From contig CM057844.1 of the NCBI GenBank assembly GCA_030068075.1, positions 17,716,001 through 17,780,000 of the forward strand: DNA of 64,000 bases. The letters are read 5' to 3'. The position numbers and the translations under genes are program-made. The notes beneath the pieces are model-generated. The model saw only the letters and a program-made list of their open reading frames with translations, did no database searches and was not told the origin of the DNA. Positions 35,616 to 47,346 of this stretch are shown one piece after another; within the stretch, counting starts at the first letter, position 1, and each line of letters begins with the position of its first letter. This stretch comes from Paguma larvata. Lineage: Eukaryota > Chordata > Mammalia > Carnivora > Viverridae.

Positions 35616-36119
35616 TTTGGCTGGATGTGTTTTAGATTGTTTCTTGAAGTTGCCCTGGAAGTTTTCTTCGAGTCCAGATTTGCTGGTGGTTCTGCAACCT
35701 CTATGCAGCTTTACTTCATTAGTCTTCACAGGCTTATGTTTCTGATGATGGCGGCCTAGTGCCTTTCAGAACAATCCATTTGATGATCTCCCAGCTGTAA
35801 GCTGAATATCTCGGAAAGCTGGTGGTATAATTCAGTCTGATGGGTCCAGTGGCACCTGGGTGGTTCAGTTAGTTAAGCTTCTAACTTCGGCTCAGGTCAT
35901 GATCTCATGGTTCAGGACTTTGACTGTACTGACAACTCAGAGCCTGGAGCCTGCTTCGGATTCTGTGTCCTCCTCTCTTTCTCTGCCCCTCCCCTAATCG
36001 CACTCTCTTGGCTGACTTGCCCTAACTGGCAGAGAGGAACTTAATTTGTGAGAAGCAAAGAGGGGACTTCCCCAGCACTCCGGGCACCGCCACCGCCATC
36101 CTCGGAGAGCCCCAGCCTC
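35616..36119 (-). promoter_or_regulatory. L1 5' UTR (internal promoter region), interrupted by SINE sequence
   Basis: It lies between the ORF1 start and the 5' target duplication. 36010-36119 is GC-rich with several CpGs (CCGGGCACCGCCACCGCCATCC begins near 36080), fitting an L1 5' end. 35616-35850 continues to ORF1. An antisense SINE piece separates the two. That this region once had promoter activity is inferred from L1 biology, not from a motif I can name. Confidence 0.55.
35851..36009 (+). mobile_element. CanSINE piece without tail, inside the L1 5' UTR
   Basis: It starts GGCACCTGGGTGGTTCAG, keeps 'CTCAGGTCATGATCTCATGG', 'CTCAGAGCCTGGAGCCTGC' and the CT-rich stretch, then stops at CGCACTCTCT without the usual AAAATAAATAAACATT tail. 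I find no target duplication around it, so it did not simply arrive as a complete SINE or has since lost its end. Confidence 0.85.
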
Positions 36120-36134
36120 GAGAAGTTCATTTTA

Positions 36135-36639
36135 ATATGGATATCCACACCGGCTCTCACTCCCTGTGGCCATTACCAATGGCCTCAAATTTCCACAATG
36201 TAAGGAGGCCTTTGGTGTGGTCAACCTTTCTGTTCCTAATTTTAACATGCAGATCACTCAGAGTTTTTTTTAAAGGCCCAAAAAAAGCACATGGTTTCCA
36301 TCTAGCTGCTACTGACCTGGGATCCATTTCAAAGAAATATTTTATATTACACACATCACACTGAGTAGAAGGACAATTTTCTAATCAAGATATTTTGCCT
36401 TTTCCTTTTAAGCTCACATGTTCACAAATAAGCATGGTGTTTTGTATCATATATGCACTGACATGTACAACTAGTCCTCCTTCAGTAACTAAGACTTATG
36501 CATACTCTCAAGTATGGAAGCGCACAGGCACTCACACACAAAACATACTACAGCCTCCCAAACATGCAAACCAAGTTGAAAGTATTAAATAAACTCAGGG
36601 TTTTTTAAATTAACATATAAAAAACTTGCCAATGCCAAA
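36135..36639. other. Unique sequence
   Basis: No feature is recognised downstream of the L1 target duplication. Confidence 0.4.
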
Positions 36640-37155
36640 ATCATCTATTAATAATGAAAGTCATCAGCAATGTACAAATATTTGGGCAGTTGGATATTCC
36701 ACCATCCTTAACTCTGCAGTAAGCAAAGTAGCTCATCAGTCTGCCTGGCACATTAGAGGCACATCTAGGATTAGATTCTATACCCTGAGGTCTTCCAATG
36801 ACATCTTTAGCAATGCCTTCGGCCCATCTGTAAGGCACCTGAAGTTGCCACAGTTCTCCTACATGTGATAGCATAAGCACCTCTCTGCGTGATGGGGCAA
36901 TAAGGAATAAGATTTGGAAGCTACAAATAAGTAAACTTCTTTGCCCCTTGGTTGTGCAATTCAGAGGGTCCCCAGCAGGAGTGAACTCCATTGCCCAGTC
37001 AAATAGTCCATTCACGAACATACCTTTTATTGGCTTTTCTGTCTTCCTACCCAATTCCCACACCATCCTTCCTGGCATTACCTCCTGACTAAACATTTAG
37101 ACCCAAATTCTTTTCTCAGAATCTACTTTAGGGAAAATCAAACTGAGACAGCCAC
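36640..37155. mobile_element. LTR-like relic, tentative
   Basis: The right end 'CCCAAATTCTTTTCTCAGAATCTACTTTAGGGAAAATCAAACTGAGACAG' resembles the end of old ERVL/MaLR-type LTRs ('tctcaggctctgcttctgggggaacccaacctaagaca'). A 151-codon minus frame (36641-37096) covers it, but I see no known protein in it and do not call a gene. Confidence 0.35.
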
Positions 37156-37349
37156 TTAACCTCTGAGCACTGTCCCTGACACAGTCACTGCAGCACCACA
37201 CACTAACTACCGATTCTCCTCAGGGTAGGACCCAGCAAAATCTTGAAGGTGTCCCCTCTCCAGAAAGGACAGCTTCTCAACTTCCTTAAAATTGCTTCAT
37301 CTTTTTGTGTGAAGGAAATTAGGCCCCAGTGTGTTCCTTGCCTATTAGT

Positions 37350-37590
37350 CCTGGATGTGTAATATATATTATGATGACTATAGTTAGCAATACTGTATTG
37401 TGTATTTGAAAGTTGCTAGATCTTAAAAGTTCTCATCACAAAAAATAATAATTTTTACTGTGTGATCGGTGTTAACTAATCTTATCATGGTGACCATTTT
37501 ACAGAATCTAAAATCATTATGTTGCACTTTAAACTTATACAATGTTATACATAAATCAAATCTTAATAAAACTGTGAAAAATTAAAAATT
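37350..37590 (+). mobile_element. L1 3' end (L1MA-like)
   Basis: 'TGACTATAGTTAGCAATACTGTATTGTGTATTTGAAAGTTGCTAGATCTTAAAAGTTCTCATCACA' and 'TCATTATGTTGCACTTTAAACTTATACAATGTTATACATAAATCAAATCTTAATAAAA' match the 3' UTR end of younger L1M elements in order, with an A-rich end. Confidence 0.85.
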
Positions 37591-38639
37591 AAAAAACACA
37601 TAGCCATAACAAAAAAGAAATAGGTGTTGATAGTCTCTGCAGGAACATTTGCTTCCCTGCTGTACTGAGAATCAAACATAAAGACTGTAGTCCCAGCACA
37701 AGGAAAATGCCCATAGGAAAGATGGAAAGGTGACACTATCTTTCTCATGAATGAACAGAATACCCACAAAAAATTCTATGTAGTGTACATGCACCACTCA
37801 GACTTTGCCCTACCTTCTTCATTCCAACTTGTGGAATAAAATAATAAAGCTAGCATTCAGGTAGTATGCATATGTTTGCTTTGTAACAAGGCTCATTAAA
37901 CTACTACATAAGGAGTGACAGTAGGTACTCATAATCTCAATCTGGAACAGGATGAAGGTCTCTATCTCAAGCTGGTATTCAGATATTATTTCCTAGAAGA
38001 GCTACCGATTTAAAGTGTCATTTTTTTCATCACCTCCAAATATATCAAAGAGTGTCAGGGTCCTCCTGTTTCCTTGGCAGGTGACAGTTAACATCTGCTT
38101 CTCACAAGTTCAATTTTAAACTTTATCTTCTGGGATCATTCTTATCTGTGTGGCCAAGCTGGTGCTGTGCTCTCAAGAAGGTGAATTTGACAATGTGCTA
38201 CCCAGCTGTGATAATGAAGGCAAGTCAATGGCATATGCTTGAGGAGGAGCTTTTCAAGCCTGAGCACACAAAAGAAAATCTCAGTTGCCCAAATTTCACT
38301 CCAGGCTCAAACTGGAGAATCTCTAGGTATGGGGCTGACCCTATGATTTTGAGATTTTGAAAACCCTTCATGGGCAATTCTCCATCCATCCCAATTTCCA
38401 TGTATAACAAAGAACGATGGGGGAAAAAGACGATTTAACTGCATTGCAATCTTGACTCCCACAAAAAGTATTCAAAGATAAATCTTTGCCTCTATCTCTC
38501 ATTTTTTTATACCTAAAATGGATATAACACCACCCACCCTACCTACTTCATAGGAAAGGGAAAAAATCTTACATAACTTTTTTGTTTAAAAAATAGAAAA
38601 AAAAATATTGTTTTGGGTACAAGAATCCCATGGTGCATA
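37591..38639. other. Unique sequence
   Basis: No gene or repeat is recognised. A 70-codon frame at 38148-38360 is probably chance. Confidence 0.4.
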
Positions 38640-38770
38640 AATGCCAAATAGCTTAAGTTATATGTAAGGGACGAATCACTGGAATCTACTTCTGAAATCA
38701 TTTTTGCACTACATGCTAACTAACCTGACTGTAAATTTAAAAAGATAAATTTTTTAAAAAGGATAAAGAA
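38640..38770 (+). mobile_element. Carnivore L1 3' tip
   Basis: 'GGAATCTACTTCTGAAATCATTTTTGCACTACATGCTAACTAACCTGACTGTAAATTTAAAAAGATAAA' is the same 3' UTR tip seen at 62650-62720 in the L1 there. It is truncated close to its 3' end. Confidence 0.8.
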
Positions 38771-40118
38771 ATAATGCAGCCAAAAAAAAAAAAAACAAAC
38801 ACATTGTGAAAGGCCCTTTTCAGAAGAAAAAACATTTAAGAAAAAAGAAAAAACAAAGAAAGGGAGGGAGGGAGAAATACAAGATAGAATAAGAATGATA
38901 ATGTGAGTGTGTTTTGTTTATGAGAGAGGAAAGATCACACAGGAAGTGTTAAAAATATTTCTGCAATTAAGAAACAATTAGAATTTTTTAAAACTCAGTG
39001 AAATAAAAATAGAATTGACATAATGCTGTAGTGCATTTAGGAACATGAAAAATACCAGAAACAATATCACATCACACTATAAAACTGATACTGGTTGGTA
39101 TTTGTTGGTGCTTGTATATAATTTGTTCTTGGGAACACTGGAATATTTATGGGAGGATATTATGGGAATTAGAAATATCATTTGAGCACACAATTCTAAT
39201 CATGTCTTTATATTGATTTCTAACATTAATCAATTAAAGAGGTAACAACTGAGCACTTAGCTTAGTATAAACTGATGATTCTCTGCAAATTTTCCGACTG
39301 TAGACACAGGACCAGTTTCAAAGTTTGAGCTCCTCCATTTGTGCTTGGGCCACATACTGGTCTTTAGAGTTTTGTGCGGCTTTTTTTTTAGTCCAAGAGG
39401 GTTTAATTCTGCAGTATCATTAGTCTGCTTCTTGGTTTCTATTTGCTCTGCAAGCACCTGCACTGTTTGAATTCCAGTGGTGCTGGAGTCAGGATCTCAG
39501 CCTCAGCTCTCTGTCCAGTCCTTTCCCAGAACTGGAATTGCAAGCTGGAAAGGCATTCCTCACAGCTTATTCCTCATCACCTAACACCAGGTCTTTCTCA
39601 TGAGGACAGGCTTTCTGGTAGCCCCTACTGCTGTCCATGAAATGAGCTTCAGTGTTCTGCTTTCGTGCTCGCCCATGCTTCATCCTGCCATTGGATCTAC
39701 CTGCTACCCTCCTAAGAAGCCACCTGCATGTCAATGGCTGATTTGCTCTATCACCTTCCTCATCATTGCACATTTATCTGGAATACTTTGCCCAGTAGAT
39801 TCAGAAGCAGCCTCTCAGTGCTAACTTTGACAATGCAATGAGCATCAAAATAACCAGATTCCAACTAGGAATCTGGTTGGAGAGCCTTTATGATCTAGAC
39901 ACAGCAAGACTGAAGCCAAACTTGTGCCCCAGTGTCTTCTAACACTCAGTGACAGAGGATCTTGTCCACAGCATAGGAGTTGGGTTCCTGGGTGGGATTC
40001 AGGTAAACCTTTGAGTATAACCATAGGCATGAATTCTCATGTGAATGTCTTTTGATATGTATTCAATTCCATTAAACTAGCCAATTGGTGATCCTTAAAA
40101 TTTAAAGGTGAACAAAAG

Positions 40119-40121
<3 letters not shown>
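38771..40121. other. Unique sequence with A-rich part
   Basis: An A13 run lies near 38782-38794 and an A/G-rich part to 38880. The rest shows no recognised repeat. A 78-codon open minus frame around 39257-39490 has no recognisable similarity. Confidence 0.4.

Positions 40122-40163
<42 letters not shown>
40122..40163. repeat. (AC)21 microsatellite
   Basis: An uninterrupted 42-base AC dinucleotide run, long enough to be variable in length between individuals. Confidence 0.95.
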
Positions 40164-40165
<2 letters not shown>

Positions 40166-43100
40166 AAAGCTGAACAAGGCCTTAATGACAGCTTCAGTAA
40201 GTCCTTACATGATCAATCCCCACCTCAGCATTTCACTATCCATAAGCCTCCAGAGGCACCAGCTTGTACTAAAAGTGCTTGCCCTTTTGGGGCTACCTGG
40301 ACACTTAAACTTTGGGACCAGCCCTAGATCATCCAACCAGTGACCATGCATGATAATTCAATGGGCTATTAATAACTAGTTAAACAACAACAAAGTTTAA
40401 CAAAAGTTAAAACTTTTCTGTGGCCAAAAATCTTTGAGAAACTCAGGTTAAACAAAATTAAACCACTTTTATTTATTGTAAACTTTCAACACATTTTCAG
40501 ATGATAATATGACTCTCCATAAGAGAATGCCAATGGAACTTTTTTTTTTGAAGGGCAGTTTGCAAGATTAGTCATTCATAAAACATACTGTATGGAACTC
40601 CCTGTGAGTCAACAGTTTGTCTATTCATCTTTGGACCACTCCACTAGCATAGCTGTAGTCCTGAATTGAAACTAAATAAATTGGAATGGAATGACATAGC
40701 ACAGACTTCAGTGGAATCAAATTAAATCAAGTGTAGTAGAATGCTTGAGAACACTGGTATCTTACCATAAGACTACAACAGGGCCCTAGATGAAATCTAG
40801 TTTCAGCTTCTAAGACAAACTGTGTATAAAATTGTCTGTTCCCTGTCCTCACTATCAAAGAAGGCTATTTTCTCTGGCTGAACAGATAAATGTTAGGTAA
40901 ATATGCACTAATATAGCAAGATACCCAACAAATGCAAGAATGTGTGCTAGATACCCAACAGGCAGATACTGCTAGAATCAAGGAAGGCTTCAGAAATCTT
41001 CTTCCATAGGAACATGGAGACTAAGCTTTGCTCTGTCCTCAGTTTCTCCAGGTTTTCCTCAATCTCCCAAGTGTTGCAATCCTGTGCCAATCCCCATAAC
41101 CCTGAAACTTTTCAGGACAACAGATATGAGCCATTGTAGTTCCAATACCCTGAAAATAGACTCACTTTCTAGAACCCAAGAATCAAGGCTGTTGTACAAG
41201 AATTAATGATTGGATCTAGCTGCATCCTCCAAGTTCAAGAAGTCTTTTTAAGCAGTTCCTTCTTGCCTGTAAAAAACAAAAACACGCAAAACAAATCTCT
41301 CCACACACATACACACAAAACAGCACCTGCCATGTGCCTGGTTACTAAGAAGACAGCTGAAATGCCATTGCCCTGGGATCTAAAAGGCGGAATTATATTG
41401 AGATTCTGGGGTCCCTAACAGCAATCAGTTCTGGTCACTTGGCTTTATTCCTTTCTGATCAACCACTTCCCATTGTGTTCCATAATTCTAGTAAACAGAG
41501 CTTTTTCTAGACCCCATATCTGACTGGTTTCTCCTATTTTTTACCATCTTCTAACATTTCTAGAACTATAGTTCTATCCACAAACTCCATTCAGTCCTTA
41601 TGGAAAGCAGTGTAGTCCTACTATATTTCCTTATTTTGAGCTCTATCTACGTTCTGAGGCCCCAAACTTTTCCTCTTGCCAAATATCCCTGATTCTCACT
41701 GATCATCAATTTTCTTGGACCCATTAGTACTTCCAGGTGCTGGGAAAACCTCCCCCAGACAGTCTCCTGAGACCTATATTCAAGCCTTGGCCTATTGCAC
41801 TTTTTATTAAGCCTTGCTTTTAACACCTCTGACTCCACTCTGGGCATATGGGCAGCAAAATGGGTAGGCTTTGAAAAGGAAGACAATCCCAGATTCTAGA
41901 AAACCCAGCTCATAATCTATGTGCACAATTTCTAAAGTGATCAATTCTTCAAAGTCAGAGACACACCCATCAACTAGCCAACAGGTTCCAGCTCCAGATT
42001 ATTTGATTTCACAACAAGAAGGGCTTTTCAGGGGAATGATTCATATTCACATGGCCCAAGCACTTTCCATTGAGATCTGAATTTCCAGGGTGAAACATAT
42101 CTCCTAGCTACTTAGAATTCTCCATGTCTCTAACTGTGCTCCTAGCTTGGAAACTATCAGGTTCTTGGACCAGCAGAGAATTCTTGATGTGTGACGCTTC
42201 CATGGGAAGTACTATTTCAGTAACAAAAGGCTAACACATCTGATGGGCAGACTGCCCACTGGGCCATCTTGTCTGCCAACACTCCTACATATATTAAGGT
42301 TCTTTTGTGAGATAAAGAGGTTGGACACCTGGATCCTTCCAAAAACAAAACAAAATTAAAGCTGTAATTACCTGTCTGCACTGTTTGAGGCAATCTACTC
42401 TGCTGTCCTTTTGGTTTTACTGGTGACAAGCAGATGTCACCCAGAGCAATTTGGAAACCTGAGCAAAGAGAATTCAGATAAGATTCAAAAGTAGAACTTA
42501 ATCCAAAAGTACAACCTACTTGCCAGAGAGTGAATATAGGAGCTAACAGAGTGGGAACTCGAAATAAGTAAAGAAGCTCATAATGACCCTGCCAAGGCTC
42601 TGCCTTTCTAGCACTCTCTCCTCTTACCTGAGACTGACAAGGCTGAGGCTAGTCCTGCCCAAGATTCTGAGGCCTTCATGGCAATTGAAGGTACTCTATA
42701 AACTCTTGGAATTAAATTTCAGTTAAAAGTTGCTGCTTCAAGTTTAACAGTTAGATCTCCTATTTTGTTCCTACAACCAAGCCATCATCTTAGGCCCCTA
42801 TCTTGAAGCCTATGCTGGATTTTCCCATTTTGCTCATAACACAGAGACCTGAAGCCAAATTCATTTCTGTGAGTTACTCTCAAATAAGCACCGTTTCCTC
42901 TCTTTGATATAAGCAGATATTTTGCCTGCTTGAAGCCTCATATAATTACCTCTTTGTTAATCCATCTATTGATGAGTATATCCTGCCTGTATCTCTTGAG
43001 ACCTCACCAAGTTTAACCATAGAACAATCAGTTATTGCCCATTCTGTGGACATTCTGTTGGCCATGGCTAATGGCCCCATCACCTACATTTGAGTCTGTT

Positions 43101-43365
43101 CCCAAAGGTCCCCCAATTTCTGGTTTCAATCTTCTCTCGGATTGTCCCTTCTATTTTCAGCAACACTAATAGTTTCCATCTTCCTGAGAGAGCTACAGTA
43201 CTCCATTCTGCCTTGCATTCCAGTGAGTTGTTTACAAGGCTATCTTCATCTTCTTTTAAGATCTTTGAATGAGGAGGCCAAATTTTATTCTTCATTCAGT
43301 TCCACAGTGTTTTAAATGTTTGGGTTTGGGGGTTTTTTGTTTTGTTTTGCTTTTTTGGTTTTTTT
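40164..43365. other. 3.2 kb without recognisable repeats or genes
   Basis: This is the longest stretch in which I recognise no transposon. No long open frame, splice-flanked exon or RNA signature stands out. It may be simple unique sequence or very old decayed repeats. Confidence 0.4.
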
Positions 43366-43423
43366 TACGTAGTAGATACTTAATAAGTATTTGTTGAATG
43401 AATGAATGAATGAATGAATGAAC
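43366..43423 (+). mobile_element. L2 3' tip with (GAAT)n tail
   Basis: 'AGTAGATACTTAATAAGTATTTGTTGAATGAATGAATGAATG' is the diagnostic L2 3' end ('agtaggtgctcaataaatatttgttgaatgaatga') with an expanded GAAT repeat at 43397-43423. Confidence 0.8.
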
Positions 43424-44437
43424 AGACATGAATCAGAACCTCTCCTATCAAAAAGAGGTGTCCAGCTGTGCCCTTCGGTATGACCCACAAAATGGTAAAG
43501 TATGGAATAGATGCAGAAATACAGATACACATACAACTAGGGGGTCATTAACATTAGTTCAAATAAACTATAGGATGCAGGTCATGCACAATGGCCTAGA
43601 ACCTAGGCCAGTTTTCTAAAGGATCATAGTAATTTCAAAAATTCTCTGTAAAGAAAGAGAATGATGAGTGCTAACTTGTTCTGTGAAAGGATTCATTCCC
43701 AAACTACTCTGCAAGTCCCTACAGAGGCTCATATGAGGTCCATCAGGGCTGGACTGAAACAAGGAAGGGGAGAGGGTGCACAGGAAAAGAACGTTAAGAA
43801 GAAAGGGAGGAGAACATGCTAGAAGGCTATGATTCCACCCCTAACTCAGCCAAGGATGCTTTAATCATCTCACTTTTACAACATTAGCCTTCCTTATAAA
43901 ATTTCTTTTGAGAACAGTGTTCTGATTCAAAAAATGCATAAAACTCATGGAGATTAGTGATCATTCAGGACTCACAATTCAATTTTAACCATTTACAATA
44001 TTTCATTTTATTTGCTTTTATTTTTGCCCCTAAAAAAGTACTTCATACACTTTTTAAAGACTGAAGTTTCAATCCCCATATTCATAGCAATTTAAATGTG
44101 TCCAGAGAGTCAGTCTGACAATATCACAGAGTATATATATTAGGTACATGGTGGATACTGACTGGTTAAGTACTATGAAGGCTTTTGGTAGATGGGTCCA
44201 GCACTGCAAAATGTCAAACAAGGGGTTTCAGTTCCTCCAACTATGGGTAAATGGAGTAATGCGCCTTGTTAGGCATCATAATTATTTATGCATCATAAGC
44301 CTTCAGCTTCCCCCTTTATCTGTATCTGAGCCCTTTCCCAGCCCCTCCAGTCTTGTGCCATTGCTAAGAGACTTGTTTTAGTCTTGGCATTCTTTGGCAG
44401 TATAGTTCATCCACCTAAATTATACTCCAGAAAACAG
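43424..44437. other. Unique sequence
   Basis: No recognised element. Confidence 0.4.
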
Positions 44438-45235
44438 CATTTACCTAAAGATAGTAATGTTGAGCATTTTTTCATATACATGATGGTCATATGCATGTCT
44501 TCTTTTGAGAAATACATATTCAGGTCATTGGCCAATTTTTTAATCAGGATACTTGTTTTCTTGCTATAGAGTTGAGTTCCTTACATATTTTGACTGTTAT
44601 CAGATGCACTGTTAGCAAATATTTTCTCCCATTCTGTGGATGTCTCTTCATTCCGTTGATTGTTTCTTTGCTATGCTGAAACTTTTTAGTTTGATGCAAT
44701 CCTATTTGTCTATTTTTGCTTCTGTTTCCTGTACTTTTGGGGGTCATATCCAAGAAATCATTGCACAGATCAATGGCAAGAAGCTTTTCCTTATGTTTTC
44801 TTCTAATAGTTTTACAGTTTCTGCCTTTAATACACTTTGAGTTGATTTTGTATATAATGTGGAGAATCCAATTTTATTCTTCTGCATGTGGATGCCCAGT
44901 TTTCCCAATACCATTTATTGAAGAGACTCTCATTTCGCCATTGTGTATTCTGACCATCTCTGAAAGATAAATTGAATGTAAACATGTGGATTTATTTCTG
45001 GATCCTCTATGCTATTTTATTAGTCTATATGTCTGTTTTTATGCCAGTACCATACTGTTTTAATTACTGTAACTTTGTAGTATATTTTGAAATCAGGTAG
45101 TGTTATGCCTTCAGCTTTGTTCTTCCTCAAAATCGTGTTGGATGAATGAATTTTAGGATTCTTTTACTGTATGGAAATGCAACGGACTGTGTGTGTTAAT
45201 TTGGTATCCAACAACTTTACTGAATTTGTTTATTA
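44438..45235 (-). mobile_element. Old L1 ORF2 segment, 3' part of an inverted insertion
   Basis: Reading the minus strand it covers ORF2 from the FSKVAGY region through the segment between the RT and the zinc knuckle to HFSKEDIQM. Visible plus-strand anchors are 'TTGAGCATTTTTTCATATAC', 'AATATTTTCTCCCATTCTGTGGATG', 'CCATTTATTGAAGAGACTC' and 'GTATCCAACAACTTTACTGAATTTG'. The 3' end is missing. The frame is decayed. The adjacent piece is inverted relative to it. Confidence 0.85.
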
Positions 45236-46040
45236 CATGGTTTCACTGGCAAATTCTACCAAAAATTTAAAGAATTAACACCGATTCTCAAACTCTTTCT
45301 AAAAAAATAAAGAGGTAACACTTCCAAACTCATGAGACCAGCATTACCCTTATGCCAAAGTGAGACAGAGACACAATAAGAAAACTACAAGCCAATATCT
45401 CTGATGAACATAGGTGCAAAGATCCTCAACAGAATACTAGCAACGTGAATTCAACAACATATTAAGAGGATCATACAACATGATTAAGTGGGATTTATAC
45501 GTAGGATGCAAGGATGGTTTAATATACACAAAACAATAAATGTGATACACCGCATTAACTCAATGAAGTATAAAAATCACATGATAATGTCAACAGATAC
45601 AGGAAGTGTAGTTGACAAAATCCAACAACCTTACATGGTAAACAAACAAAAAAAATCAAAAAACAAAAAAATCTCAACAAATTAGTTATAGAGGGAATGT
45701 AGTTCAACATAATAAACGCCATCTGTGACAAGCCCAAAGCTAATGTCATACTCAATGCTGAAAATATGAAAGTTTTTCCTCCAAGGTCAAAAACAAGACA
45801 AGGTTGTCCACTCTTGCCACTTCTATTGAACATAGTACTAGAAGTTCCAGCCACAGAAATCAGTCAAGAAAAATAAAAGATATCCAATCGGAAAGGAAGA
45901 AATTACATTGTTTGCAGATGACATGATCTACATATAGAAAAACCTAACACCACCACTTAGAATCTGTAGAATAATAAATTCAGTAAAGTTGTAGAACACA
46001 AAATCAACTTTCATAATTTTAAATAACCAGTAGGAACTAC
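45236..46040 (+). mobile_element. Old L1 ORF2 segment, inverted 5' part
   Basis: On the plus strand this carries the upstream part of ORF2: '...ACTGGCAAATTCTACCAAAA' (GEFYQ-like), then [20 protein letters not shown] at 45488 and 'TTTGCAGATGACATGATC' (FADDMI, the reverse transcriptase active site) near 45911. Stops and shifts are frequent. Its far end overlaps in L1 order with the start of the minus piece (FSKV region), as expected from twin priming. Confidence 0.85.
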
Positions 46041-46187
46041 AACTAACAGAACTGATAACATTCTCTAGAAAGACAGCCGAAAGACAAAATAACAAATGAT
46101 ATATTCTGTGCCTGTTTCAGAAGAAAAGAGATGGAATGGTTGTAGATTGCAGACTCTAAGGTGACTAAGGAACATTGGGGAGTGCCA

Positions 46188-46360
46188 GTATACACAATAA
46201 TTAAGCACTGAGACTCTGCGATCATGGAAAAAAACTGAATTCAAATTCTGGTCTTACCACCTAATAGCTGTCTTTGGGCAAGTACTTACTTAACCTCTTT
46301 GATATCTCATTTACCCAACACCTAGCGCATGGTTAAGCTCTCAACGAAGATCTATGAAAT
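46188..46360 (+). mobile_element. MIR
   Basis: 'CAGTATACACAATAATTAAGCACTGAGACTCTGCGATCATGG...AATTCAAATTCTGGTCTTACCACCTAATAGCTGTCTTTGGGCAAGTACTTACTTAACCTCTTTG' follows the MIR 5' half and core closely. Confidence 0.85.
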
Positions 46361-46689
46361 TGACCTTAACCAAAAATAGTTGCCCCTTTCCCCATCTTCC
46401 TAAAATATATGCCATTAGGTTCTCTCTTAATTGGGAAAATTGAAGGATTCTGTGGAAGTGAAAAAATTGTTTGACAAGGTTAAAAAATGTTGCCTTTCAT
46501 TATTAAAATATAATACTTTATGGTAAATAAAGATGTACCACAAGAATAACAGGCATTTAAGAGGAAGAGAAGGATATAAAAAGTAGGAAGAAAAGGCATA
46601 GAAAGTAAACATTCATTTCACAATTTTTCCTAGAAACAGCCAGTTCTCACATAAGGCCCCACCAAACATCCAATAAAAACTGGGTTCAA
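46361..46689. other. Unique sequence
   Basis: No recognised element up to the next SINE's target duplication. Confidence 0.4.
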
Positions 46690-46864
46690 GGGGTGCTTGG
46701 GTAGCTCAAAGGGTTAAGCATCAGACTTGATTCAGCTCAGGTCATGATCTCATGGTTCATGGGTTCCATCCCTGCATCAGGCTCTGTGCTCACAGCTCAG
46801 AGCCTGGAGCCTGCTTTAGATTCTGTGTCTCCCTGTCTCTCTCTGCCAGCAACCTGTACTTGCA

Positions 46865-46903
<39 letters not shown>

Positions 46904-46927
46904 TCAAAAATAAACATTAAAAAAAAG
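46690..46927 (+). mobile_element. Feliform CanSINE with (CT)n expansion
   Basis: Head GGGGTGCTTGGGTAGCTCAA, 'CACAGCTCAGAGCCTGGAGC', a (CT)n run at about 46867-46900 and the tail CTCAAAAATAAACATTAAAAAAAAG. The target duplication AAAACTGGGTTCAA is identical at 46676-46689 and 46928-46941. Confidence 0.95.
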
Positions 46928-47094
46928 AAAACTGGGTTCAATACAAAAGAGAAACAGAAGATATGTGTTTCTAAGGTTATAAACAAAAGCCTGATATACC
47001 TCCAGCTTTGGGGATCATTTTATACTTCTAATAGTATTTTAACATTTTCCTTATTAGCCTAAATTTCTTTTCTCTAATTCAGGGAAATACAGAA

Positions 47095-47346
47095 TGAAAA
47101 TAAAATTTAGTGAAACACTGTGCTAAATGAAAAAAGTCAATCACAAAGGACACATACTGATTGGGTGAGGTTAAGTGATAAGGGAGTTGTGGGGTGGAGC
47201 AGGATGTGAAAGCTAAGACAAACGATTCCTTTTCGGGGTGATGAAAAAAATTTAAATTGATTGTAATAGATGGAGAATTCTAAATATGCTAAAAATCATT
47301 AAATGAGCACTGTATAGGTGTATTGTATCTCAATAAAACAGTTTTT
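47095..47346 (+). mobile_element. Old L1 (L1M type) 3' end
   Basis: 'GTGCTAAATGAAAAAAGTCAATCACAAAGGACACATACTG' (ORF2 end), then 'GGGGTGATGAAAAAAATTTAAATTGATTGTAATAGATGG' and 'ATTGTATCTCAATAAAACAGTTTTT', gives the typical L1M 3' order. Confidence 0.78.

Larger units (their letters stand above)
30601..36119 (-). mobile_element. L1 LINE, both ends present, with 15-bp target duplication
   Basis: A LINE-1 of carnivore type inserted in minus orientation: 3' tail (T-rich on plus) at 30601-30620, 3' UTR, decayed ORF2, decayed ORF1 and a 5' UTR. The target duplication GAGAAGTTCATTTTA is identical at 30586-30600 and 36120-36134. The right-hand site reads CATTTT/AATATGG on the plus strand, exactly the TTTT/AA nick preferred by L1 endonuclease. 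The 5' UTR is short (about 500 bp) and holds an antisense SINE piece, while the extreme 5' end is GC-rich (GAGGCTGGGGCTCTCCGAGG read on the minus strand). Stops and frameshifts in both ORFs make it inactive. Confidence 0.95.

Noticed and set aside
36641..37096. 151-codon minus-strand frame
   Set aside because: It overlaps an LTR-like relic and shows no known protein pattern.
39257..39490. 78-codon open minus frame with plausible amino-acid composition
   Set aside because: No similarity that I recognise, preceded by a stop and without convincing splice-site context. Considered and not called as an exon.
39665..39673. GTGCTCGC, matching the first 8 bases of U6 snRNA
   Set aside because: The match ends after 8 bases and no flanking duplication is present, unlike at 57020.
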